From: Acetobacteraceae bacterium
GTDB taxonomy: Bacteria > Pseudomonadota > Alphaproteobacteria > Acetobacterales > Acetobacteraceae
Direction: 5' to 3'
Length of the DNA: 20,524 nt
Assembly (NCBI GenBank): GCA_003506895.1
Contig: DNXO01000051.1
Coordinates: 494-21,017 of the forward strand
Part shown: positions 13,881-20,524 of the stretch, piece after piece
How the letters are laid out: every line of letters begins with the position of its first letter
How positions within the stretch are numbered: the stretch's first letter is position 1
Program-made: the position numbers and the translations under genes
The notes under the pieces: generated by a model
Seen by the model: the letters and a program-made list of their open reading frames with translations, nothing else
What the model was told of the DNA's origin: nothing
Database searches by the model: none

Positions 13881-15986
13881 ATGAATGCCGACCGGCAGCC
13901 GCAACCGATAAGGCCGCCCGACGTGTCGCGGCCGAAGCTGCGAATTTCTGTGCTTGGGGGCGCTTTCTTCAACTATGACGGACAAGAAATAGAGCTGCGT
14001 AACCGAAAGGCACGCGCCATTTTCGCCTACCTCGCTCTGAGCCCGGCGGCGGAGGAGCCCCGAGAGAAACTGGCCGGCTTGTTCTGGAGTGAATTCAGCG
14101 AACAGAACGCGCGCGCCACGTTGCGTCAGGCGATTCACGAGTTTCGCGAGGCTTTGCAGCACGCCGGATGCTCCGCGCTGGCGGTCAGCCGCATGACCGT
14201 CGGGTTGCGTTCGGCGTCGTTCAGCGTGGACCTCGATGACATCCTTGCCGCCGTTGCGGCGCGGGAGGCGCCGGAACCACTGTTGCGCCAAGAGCGTCTG
14301 GCGGAGACGCTCTTGGCGGGCTTCGATGACCTCGACCAGGCCTTCCACACCTGGCTGATGGTTCGGCGACAGGCCCTGCATGACCGGTTGATCCGGGGGT
14401 TGGAGGAAGGTTACCGCGACCTCTCGTTGGACCGCAGGCGGCGCAGGTTGCTGGGAGAGGCGACGTTGCGGCTGGACCCGACGCATGAGGAAGCATGCCG
14501 GGTGGTGATGCGCTGCGCGGCCGAGGCCGGCGAAACCGGTGCGGCCCTGCGGGCTTACGACGAACTCTACAAGCTGCTCGGCGACGACTACGACATGGAG
14601 CCGTCGGCCGCGACGCAGGACCTGATCGTCGAAATCAAGCAAGGCAAATTCGACGTCCTGGACGAACCCAACCCTGGGATGTCCTATGCGAACGAGATGC
14701 GGCAGGCGCTGGTTTCGCCCAGGCGGTCGGCCGGCGCGTTGCCACCCACTCCCAGGGCGTCCAAGCCGGCCCTGTTGGTGAGCGGATTCGGTATGAGCGG
14801 AATCGACCCCGATCGGGTGCATCTCGTCGAGGGCTTCCGCATCGAATTGATAGGCTGCCTGTCGCGTTTCCGGGAATGGTACGTTTCCGGTACCGACGTC
14901 AGCCCCGCCGGGGATCAGGGCGGTGTCCAGGTGTCCGCCCGGTATGCCGTCGTGACCACAGCCTATCAGGCGGGGTCAACGATCAACGTGGTCATGGTGC
15001 TACAGGAACGGCCTTCGGAATTGGCGATCTGGGGCGAGCGTTTCGAACTCAGCCTGGATCGCTGGTTTGAGGTGCAGCAGCGGATTGTCCGCCGGATCGC
15101 GGCAACATTGAACGTGCAGCTTTCGACCGAACGCCTCGTGCGCCTGTCGCATATGCCCGATGTGTCGCTGGAATCCTATGATATCTGGCTGCGCGGACAA
15201 TGGGTGATCCGGCATTTCGCGGCCACCGAATGGAATCGCGCGGTCGAAATGTTCGCCCAGGGGATTGAACAGGCGCCGGCATTTTCACCGCTGTACAGCA
15301 GCCTCGCGCAGATGAACAACGCGGTCCATTTTGTCCAGCCGGGAATGTTCCGAGATCCGATTAAGGTTGCCCGGACCTTGTCGCTGGCACAAAAGGCGGT
15401 GGCGTTGGATCCGCGGGACTCTCGGGCGGAACTTTGTCTTGGCTGGGCTTTCGCCATGAGCAGGCGCTACACGGTCGCCAAAATTCATATGGACCTGGCT
15501 TGCGAACTGAATGGCAATGACGCCTGGACGCTGATTTCGGCGGCGATGTTCCATGCATTCTGCGGCGATGAGGTCAGGGCCAAGGAGCTTTCCGACCTTG
15601 CGATCGAAATGACGCTGTCGCCGACACCCGCGCATTGGACGTATGAGGCGAGTATCCGCTATTTCCGCGGAGACGACGAAGGCACCATCGCCGCAACCGA
15701 TCGGGCCCAGAACGCCTTGCTTACTTTGTCGGCATGGCGGGCCGCTGCGTTCTCCAACCTCGGCCGAATCGACGAAGCGCGAGTGGAGGTCGAACGCTTT
15801 TATTCCGGCGTCAGGGCGAACTGGATCAACGACGAACCACCGACCGAACAAATGATCGGCCGATGGTTCATGCAGGTGTATCCGATCAGCCGGTTGGAAA
15901 CCTGGCAGCGGCTTCGCGACGGCATAGCGGCCTTGGGTATCCCGGTCGAAGGCCTGGTCCATACCGGAGCGCCGATCGCGACGTAA
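13881..15986 (+). CDS. BTAD/SARP-type transcriptional regulator with TolB-like and TPR regions
   Basis: A 701-residue regulator. Residues 20-95 (LRISVLGGAFFNYDGQ, then RKARAIFAYLALSP and FSEQNARATLRQAIHEFREAL) are an OmpR-like winged helix as found in SARP proteins. Residues 110-260 form the bacterial transcriptional activator domain, ending AYDELYKLLGDDYDMEPS. Residues about 295-420 resemble the TolB-like module of CadC/adenylate-cyclase-type regulators (VEGFRIELIGCLSRFREWYV, AIWGERFELSLDRWFEVQQ). Residues 430-660 are TPR repeats. It is cytoplasmic with no membrane helix. I chose ATG 13881, preceded by TTGGAAACGAA, over an upstream open frame that overlaps the YcaO gene and is arginine-rich. 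It follows YcaO by 28 bases and is the likely activator of this locus. Confidence 0.9.
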   Translation: MNADRQPQPIRPPDVSRPKLRISVLGGAFFNYDGQEIELRNRKARAIFAYLALSPAAEEPREKLAGLFWSEFSEQNARATLRQAIHEFREALQHAGCSALAVSRMTVGLRSASFSVDLDDILAAVAAREAPEPLLRQERLAETLLAGFDDLDQAFHTWLMVRRQALHDRLIRGLEEGYRDLSLDRRRRRLLGEATLRLDPTHEEACRVVMRCAAEAGETGAALRAYDELYKLLGDDYDMEPSAATQDLIVEIKQGKFDVLDEPNPGMSYANEMRQALVSPRRSAGALPPTPRASKPALLVSGFGMSGIDPDRVHLVEGFRIELIGCLSRFREWYVSGTDVSPAGDQGGVQVSARYAVVTTAYQAGSTINVVMVLQERPSELAIWGERFELSLDRWFEVQQRIVRRIAATLNVQLSTERLVRLSHMPDVSLESYDIWLRGQWVIRHFAATEWNRAVEMFAQGIEQAPAFSPLYSSLAQMNNAVHFVQPGMFRDPIKVARTLSLAQKAVALDPRDSRAELCLGWAFAMSRRYTVAKIHMDLACELNGNDAWTLISAAMFHAFCGDEVRAKELSDLAIEMTLSPTPAHWTYEASIRYFRGDDEGTIAATDRAQNALLTLSAWRAAAFSNLGRIDEARVEVERFYSGVRANWINDEPPTEQMIGRWFMQVYPISRLETWQRLRDGIAALGIPVEGLVHTGAPIAT

Positions 15987-16002
15987 CAATCGTCCTCGGG
16001 CC

Positions 16003-16021
16003 CCGGTTCAACTCACACCGG
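16003..16021 (+). terminator. weak hairpin after the BTAD regulator
   Basis: CCGGT (16003-16007) and ACCGG (16017-16021) form a five-base-pair stem with a nine-base loop, followed by CTTAGCTTTTC. It lies between two convergent genes only 44 bases apart. The stem is short, so this is a tentative call. Confidence 0.25.
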
Positions 16022-16030
16022 CTTAGCTTT

Positions 16031-16630
16031 TCAGGCGCAATTATTCAGTGTGTATTCCCCGATCCGGTTCGCATGCAGTTCCATGATACCGGCCGGATCG
16101 GTCGGCGGGTTCGGCGGACCACCATACAGATTGCTGTAGAATGAGCGGAACGGGTACGTCGTGCCGTTCAGCAAATCGTCTTCCGATCCTTGCAGCGTAT
16201 CCTTGGGCGGCAGGCGCATCACCATCGTGCCGACATTGCCCTGAACGATGATGACGTTGGTGTACTGCGAGGGCATCGAGGTGATGGCGACGCCCGCCGC
16301 GGCGACACGGGTGGTGAACTCCTCGGCCGTCATCGCCACTGCGAAAGGCAGCGCGACCGCGTTGCCGTCAGCGCTTGGCACCAGCACCGGCCCGCCGGGG
16401 GGCAGGCACCAGGGTTTCGGGTTGCCTTCGGCATCGGTGTCGGGAACAGTAGCCGGCGCTGGCGTTTTGCCGGCCTCGGACGGCCATGTCTTGTTCACCC
16501 AGTAGTCCCGCGGCGGTTGCGGGTCGTCCGCCTGGCTCACATAATCCAGATGTGTGGCCCAGCTTTTGATCAGCCGGCCCCATTGATCCAGATTTGCAAC
16601 GTCGTAACGCGATGTCGGTATCCCTGGCAT
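16031..16630 (-). CDS. hypothetical protein paired with the heme peroxidase
   Basis: A 199-residue product I do not recognise. It starts MPGIPTSRYDVANLDQWGRL. It has a Pro-rich acidic middle (about 55-85), then a beta-rich stretch with TNVIIVQGNVGTMVMRLPP, and ends NRIGEYTLNNCA with a cysteine one residue from the C-terminus. There is no signal peptide or membrane segment. An AGGAGAC site lies 7 bases before the ATG, and the gene starts 13 bases after the peroxidase stop, so the two are almost certainly co-transcribed. The pairing suggests a partner or accessory subunit of the peroxidase, but that is inference. Coding potential is supported by a clear ribosome-binding site and tight spacing. 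Confidence 0.8.
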   Translation of the reverse strand: MPGIPTSRYDVANLDQWGRLIKSWATHLDYVSQADDPQPPRDYWVNKTWPSEAGKTPAPATVPDTDAEGNPKPWCLPPGGPVLVPSADGNAVALPFAVAMTAEEFTTRVAAAGVAITSMPSQYTNVIIVQGNVGTMVMRLPPKDTLQGSEDDLLNGTTYPFRSFYSNLYGGPPNPPTDPAGIMELHANRIGEYTLNNCA

Positions 16631-16643
16631 TATGCGTCTCCTG

Positions 16644-18281
16644 TCAAGTAGTTGGTTCGGCGATGAAGGGTACCTGCGGGCAGTCTTTGAGGTTGCCCCA
16701 GTCCTGTGCCAGCCTGACGAGATCGGGCATGGATCCGACAGATTTTATTCTGTCCCAGTCTTCGCCCAGGGCCTGTGCGGCGGCGGGAACCGACCGACCC
16801 AGTTCTTCTTCTTCGGTCGTCAGTCGGCGAAAGATTGTTTCACCAACGATGATCGAGCCCAGCGGCCCCATATGGGCGCCGGCGATCAGTGGATCGAGTT
16901 GGGCTTCCAGCAGAATATACAGCGGCAGCGGAAGATCGGTTTTCAGCAACGGGGTGGCCTGCATGACGGTCGCTTTGGCTGCCGCCGTGCCAAGGGACTG
17001 TTGCACGACGTCCTGCAGCCATGTCCCGATTGCGTCGCCTTCCATGAACGCCAGCGCCGGGTAGTGAGACTTTGCCGCCTCGATCAGGCGGTCCAGCCGC
17101 CACATGCGGGCATTCGCCGCGCTCAGCCAGTCCCGCATCGTGAGGTGCTCGGGCGAATTGGCGGCGATCGGATTGAAAATGCCCACGAAATCCAGCGGCA
17201 GTTGCTGGTGCATAGCGAGTTTCAGGCTGTAGTTCGGAACCCCGCCGAGTTCGAAGAACCTTGCCCACTCGACGATCCAGATCGCCGGCAATGGATCGCG
17301 CACCGGGTCACCAAGCACCGGCCCACCGAGTACTTCCGCGACGGGGAAGATGTTGCCGGCATTGAATTGGTAAAACGGCCGCACCATCGCATGGCCCACC
17401 CGGAAGGCGCCGTGAGTGAACTCCAGCGGCACCTGCTCACCATGCCAAAGCCATGCCGGATCGTCCGCTGTCCGGGCACTCACCACGTCATACACGGTCT
17501 CATGCAGCAGGCGCTGCATCAGGTCCTTGCGGATGATCGCGTAATACATTGCCAGCACCGCCGTACGGGCATGCGCGAAGCAGGCCTGCGACCCGTAACC
17601 GCGATGCGGCAGCTTCGCAGCGATGGCGTTATGCACGATGGAAAACAGCACAACGATCTGCGACAGCAGCGTGTTGTCGTCATTCCGCACGTCCGCGACA
17701 AAAACCTGCGACGCATCCTCAAAGTTGCTCGGCGGGGGCGCTTTATCCAGCTTCAGCCGGGCGATGTCGCGCATCGGGCAGCCGCCGGTCGTCATCCCAA
17801 GATGCGCGGCGTCACCGATCGTGCCCAGGCGAAGCTGCGTACGGTAATCCGCCATCATCCCGGCGGGTTCGAACGCCATCGGGCAGACCGTCGGGCCGCC
17901 GCCATACAGTGTGTCCAGCCCTAGCGCCTCGTCGCGCATGTTGCGGCTGGGGACGCCGGCCTCGGCCGCCGCCCAGAACGGCACGGTGGTGTCCACCAGG
18001 TCATGCGCGACGAACTGGAGCAGGTAGGTATAGCCGGAAGGAATACGCGGGTTATCGGCGTTGGCCGCGATCGGCAGCAGGCTATACAGCGCCTGGAGAA
18101 CCTCCCGAGCCGTGGCCGGGTCCGCACCGATGGTGGTGCGGGACGCTTCGTCCGGTTGGCCTAGCAGATAGGAGAAGCCACGGAAGTGCCGCGGATCGAT
18201 GGGTTGCGCTGCCTGGCCAGGTGCCGCGCCTGGAACCCCTGCGGGCGGTATGCCGGCGTTGAACCCTCCGCGGTGTCCCAT
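16644..18281 (-). CDS. animal-type heme peroxidase family protein
   Basis: A 545-residue member of the peroxidase-cyclooxygenase (animal heme peroxidase) superfamily. YTYLLQFVAHDLVDTT (85-99) contains the distal histidine H93 and the D94 that usually helps bind calcium and the heme. VADVRNDDNTLLSQ and FSIVHNAIAA (195-222) match the conserved Arg-Asn and HN segments. FTHGAFRVGHAMVRPFY (288-304) supplies R294 and the proximal heme ligand H297. Unlike mammalian members it has no signal peptide, propeptide or membrane segment, and begins with a Gly/Pro/Ala-rich stretch, so it may act inside the cell. Family members oxidise halides, phenols or fatty acids; the substrate here is unknown. It sits 59 bases after the nitroreductase gene and 13 bases before the hypothetical partner. 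Confidence 0.9.
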   Translation of the reverse strand: MGHRGGFNAGIPPAGVPGAAPGQAAQPIDPRHFRGFSYLLGQPDEASRTTIGADPATAREVLQALYSLLPIAANADNPRIPSGYTYLLQFVAHDLVDTTVPFWAAAEAGVPSRNMRDEALGLDTLYGGGPTVCPMAFEPAGMMADYRTQLRLGTIGDAAHLGMTTGGCPMRDIARLKLDKAPPPSNFEDASQVFVADVRNDDNTLLSQIVVLFSIVHNAIAAKLPHRGYGSQACFAHARTAVLAMYYAIIRKDLMQRLLHETVYDVVSARTADDPAWLWHGEQVPLEFTHGAFRVGHAMVRPFYQFNAGNIFPVAEVLGGPVLGDPVRDPLPAIWIVEWARFFELGGVPNYSLKLAMHQQLPLDFVGIFNPIAANSPEHLTMRDWLSAANARMWRLDRLIEAAKSHYPALAFMEGDAIGTWLQDVVQQSLGTAAAKATVMQATPLLKTDLPLPLYILLEAQLDPLIAGAHMGPLGSIIVGETIFRRLTTEEEELGRSVPAAAQALGEDWDRIKSVGSMPDLVRLAQDWGNLKDCPQVPFIAEPTT

Positions 18282-18340
18282 AGCGCCCCCCGATCCCGAT
18301 GAGGCGCATGTTGCACACCGTTACGTGAAGCCACCGTGAA

Positions 18341-18970
18341 TCAGATGTCGGACCATTTCTCCCCCCAACGGTCCGTGAACACCACGTCCTCCAGCGCCGT
18401 CCGGGCAACCGGGCCGAACTTTCCGACCGGATAGCCGATCGGAAGAATAGCGTAGGAATGGGTGTCATCAGGAAGACCCAATGCCGCTTCCGCTTCTTTC
18501 TCGAACAGCAAATACAGCGTCGTCAGCGTGGCACCCAACCCGAGCGCCCGGGCGGCCAGCAGCATGTTCTGGACGGCGGGATAGATCGAGGACCCGGATG
18601 TCCGCGTATGCGTCCCGCCTTGCAGGCAGGGCACGATCCAGACCGGTGCCTCATGCAGGTGGTCCGCCAGATGTTCGGCGGCGGCCAGCATGCGATCGAA
18701 CCGGTCGCGCGACGATCCCGGCGCCGGCGCGCCCGCCCGGTAGCGCGGGCCGACGACCTCATGCCAGCCCCGGCGGTACCATTGGGCGACGTTCGCCTTG
18801 ATCGCCGGATCCCGGATCACCAGGAACCGCCAGGTCTGCATGTTGCCGCCATTCGCGGCCGACGTCCCGGCCTCCAGGACCTGACGGATCAGCGGTGCCG
18901 GCACGGGGTCCGGCTTCAACCGCCGCATCGAACGCGTCGTGCGGATGATCTCGAACAGGTCCGTGTTCAT
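18341..18970 (-). CDS. nitroreductase family protein
   Basis: A 209-residue FMN-dependent oxidoreductase of the nitroreductase fold. DLFEIIRTTRSMRRLKPDPV (4-23) is the classical N-terminal FMN-phosphate-binding motif with its Arg cluster. AANGGNMQTWRFLVIRD (38-54) is the second FMN contact, and IYPAVQNMLLAARALGLG with the later YAILPIGYPVGKFGP complete the family pattern. It would reduce a nitro, quinone or enone compound with NAD(P)H, acting as a homodimer in the cytoplasm. It starts 3 bases after the stop of the solute-binding protein gene, so it is co-transcribed and probably co-translated with it. The substrate is not evident; a link to the peroxidase downstream is suggested only by operon order. 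Confidence 0.93.
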   Translation of the reverse strand: MNTDLFEIIRTTRSMRRLKPDPVPAPLIRQVLEAGTSAANGGNMQTWRFLVIRDPAIKANVAQWYRRGWHEVVGPRYRAGAPAPGSSRDRFDRMLAAAEHLADHLHEAPVWIVPCLQGGTHTRTSGSSIYPAVQNMLLAARALGLGATLTTLYLLFEKEAEAALGLPDDTHSYAILPIGYPVGKFGPVARTALEDVVFTDRWGEKWSDI

Positions 18971-18973
18971 GGA

Positions 18974-20233
18974 TCAGCCCCAGCCTTTGTAGGGCAGGGC
19001 AGGGGGCTGCACCGCCGACGCGGCCGGCCAGACCGCGACGTATTTCTTGCCGGTAAGTTGCACCAGCAGCGTTGCCGCCAGCAGATTTTGGCCCTTGGCG
19101 TCGTATTTGATGCCGTTGTAGCCGATCATCAACTGCTCCGGCTTCAGATCCTGGCTTACCAGTGCCGCCTGGATCTTCGCCGGCTCCGCCGAACCCGCTC
19201 GGTTGATCGCCTCCATCAGCGCCAGGAACCCCTGCATGCCGCGGGCCGAGGTGTCGTCCATCGCATGTCCGGTATGTTTCATGAACAGTTCATTCACGAC
19301 ATAGGATGCACTGCCCGGCTTGCCCACGTCGTAGGAGCTGCGGTTGAACACGCCCTGCGCCATGTCGCCGACCGCATCGATAAAGGCGGTGTCGGAGAAG
19401 CCTGAGTCGTCACCGATCAGGATTGGCGGCTTCCAGTTCAGCGTGTGCATCGTCTTGGTGAACAGGATTGAATCCGACGTGTAGCTGACGAAGATCGCAC
19501 AATCCGGATTGGCGTCCTTCAACTGCAGCACCTGCGCGCTGACGTCGCTGGAGTTGGCATTGTAGGCGATGCGCAGATCGGCGTTCAGGCCCTTGGCCTT
19601 CAGCGCGCCGATGATCGCATTGCCGGTGGAGGTGCCGTACTCGGTGTTCTCGTTGATCACCGCGACCTTGTCGATCTTGAAGCCGGCCGCCTTGCGCTCC
19701 GCCAGGAACGAGGCATAGGCCGCGCCGAAATCGGTGCCGATCGGGGTGGGACGGAAGAACCATTTGAACCCGCGTTCGGTCAGGCTGGGCGCCGAGGCCT
19801 CGCTGGCCATGAACGGGATGCCGTAGCGCTCGCACACCGCGCTGGCGGTCAGCCCGCAACTGGACTGGTAGCAGCCAACCATGGCCGTGACCTTGTCCTG
19901 GGTGATCAGGCGCAGCGCCTCGCTTTGCGCGATGGCGGGGTTGCCCTGGTGGTCGGCGAAAATCACCTCGACCTTGCGTCCGCCCAGGCCGGGGAGGCCC
20001 TGGGTCGCCGCCAGCGGCAGGTTGGGCAATTCGGGATGGGCGTTGTTGATGATATCGACCGCCACCTCGATCGCTTGCTTCACCGCGGTGCCGGCGGAGG
20101 CGGCGACACCGGTCAGCGGATAGGGCGCACCGATCTTGATCGGGGCGTCGGCGGCGCGCAGGCCGCGTGGCATCATGGCCAGCGCCGGGGCGGCGAGCCC
20201 CATACGGGTCAGGGTTCTGCGTGTCGTCGTCAT
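18974..20233 (-). CDS. periplasmic solute-binding protein, LivK type, with Tat-like signal
   Basis: A 419-residue ABC-type substrate-binding protein of the Peripla_BP_6/LivK family. The N-terminus TTTRRTLTRMGLAAPALAMM has a twin-arginine (R5-R6) and ends in GLRAAD, a plausible Tat signal with cleavage after A27. PIKIGAPYPLTGVAASAG, GLGGRKVEVIFADHQGNPAIAQSEA and KVTAMVGCYQSSC are characteristic. The start at 20233 is set by a GGAGGGAAAC site. The open frame continues to 20515 but would put the signal peptide inside the protein, so it was not used. It is first of a series with nitroreductase, peroxidase and hypothetical genes. No permease or ATPase genes are present here. Confidence 0.93.
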   Translation of the reverse strand: MTTTRRTLTRMGLAAPALAMMPRGLRAADAPIKIGAPYPLTGVAASAGTAVKQAIEVAVDIINNAHPELPNLPLAATQGLPGLGGRKVEVIFADHQGNPAIAQSEALRLITQDKVTAMVGCYQSSCGLTASAVCERYGIPFMASEASAPSLTERGFKWFFRPTPIGTDFGAAYASFLAERKAAGFKIDKVAVINENTEYGTSTGNAIIGALKAKGLNADLRIAYNANSSDVSAQVLQLKDANPDCAIFVSYTSDSILFTKTMHTLNWKPPILIGDDSGFSDTAFIDAVGDMAQGVFNRSSYDVGKPGSASYVVNELFMKHTGHAMDDTSARGMQGFLALMEAINRAGSAEPAKIQAALVSQDLKPEQLMIGYNGIKYDAKGQNLLAATLLVQLTGKKYVAVWPAASAVQPPALPYKGWG

Positions 20234-20524
20234 CTCGTTTCCCTCCAGCAAAGCGCGCGCAGTGCATATCGCCGCGTGCTCCGCGTCAATGGGGAAACCG
20301 ACTACCCGATCGGGATGAAGATAGAATGGCGCATCCTGCCGCGGATCGATTGCGAGTTCCTGCGAAACCAGCGCGCCAGACGAACCCGACGGCGTGCCGG
20401 TGCGGGGCTGATCCTGATCGGGCGGCTGACCGAGGATCAGGCCCTCGGTTGGATCGTTTCCCTCGCTCGGCAGGGCCGTCATTTGCGCCATATAGACTGA
20501 TACCAGCGGCCCCATGGGCCGACT
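20234..20524. other. upstream region of the solute-binding protein gene
   Basis: These last 291 bases hold no gene I can support. Read on the minus strand, TTGACG lies at 20284-20289, but no well-spaced -10 follows (GATATG comes only 13 bases later). The minus-strand frame leading into the binding protein is open but has no family likeness. A 61-codon plus-strand frame (20315-20500) has no ribosome-binding site. Confidence 0.4.

Noticed and set aside
20234..20515. A 94-residue N-terminal extension of the second solute-binding protein
   Set aside because: It would bury the twin-arginine signal peptide; the start at 20233 has a strong GGAGGG site.
1..20524. CRISPR arrays, insertion sequences, integrase or transposase genes
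   Set aside because: I saw no regularly spaced repeats and no frame with transposase or recombinase motifs anywhere in the window.

Overview
The window is GC-rich DNA from a bacterium, most likely an alphaproteobacterium. Evidence for this is an atpH-atpA order typical of a stand-alone F1 operon, a DUF299/PpsR regulator, abundant LivK-type binding proteins, and house genes with strong GC bias at third codon positions. Acetobacteraceae or another Rhodospirillales lineage would fit, but the sequence alone does not prove it.

Left edge (1-1695): the start of an ATP synthase F1 operon on the minus strand (atpH, then atpA running off the window), and a divergent small ArsC/YffB-like thioredoxin-fold protein with a good promoter. 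Positions 1696-6278 look like an inserted accessory island. Its base composition is visibly less GC-rich, its flanks are non-coding and stop-rich, and a possible minus-strand gene remnant lies at its left edge. The island carries two genes in tandem: a 1073-residue STAND-like P-loop ATPase with a C-terminal helical-repeat region and a probable OB-fold end, resembling SAMD9-family proteins, and a 233-residue TOPRIM-domain protein. This pair is the best candidate in the window for an undescribed system, probably a sensor-ATPase plus TOPRIM nuclease used in phage defence.

Positions 6279-10589 are catabolic. They hold an epoxide-hydrolase-like alpha/beta hydrolase, a minus-strand operon of intradiol dioxygenase, cyclase-family metal hydrolase and a tiny HMA metallochaperone, and a divergent LivK-type binding protein. 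Positions 10678-11869 hold a relic of a receiver domain, the PpsR kinase/pyrophosphorylase and tRNA-Pro(CGG) with a clear promoter.

Positions 11940-15986 form a second accessory locus: an unrecognised 180-residue protein divergent from a YcaO enzyme with its ATP-binding motifs intact, followed at once by a BTAD/SARP-type regulator with TolB-like and TPR parts. This suggests peptide-backbone modification, but no precursor peptide is visible.

Positions 16031-20233 are one minus-strand gene series: a Tat-exported LivK-type binding protein, a nitroreductase, an animal-type heme peroxidase without a signal peptide, and an unrecognised 199-residue partner. The two binding proteins have no permease or ATPase genes in the window.
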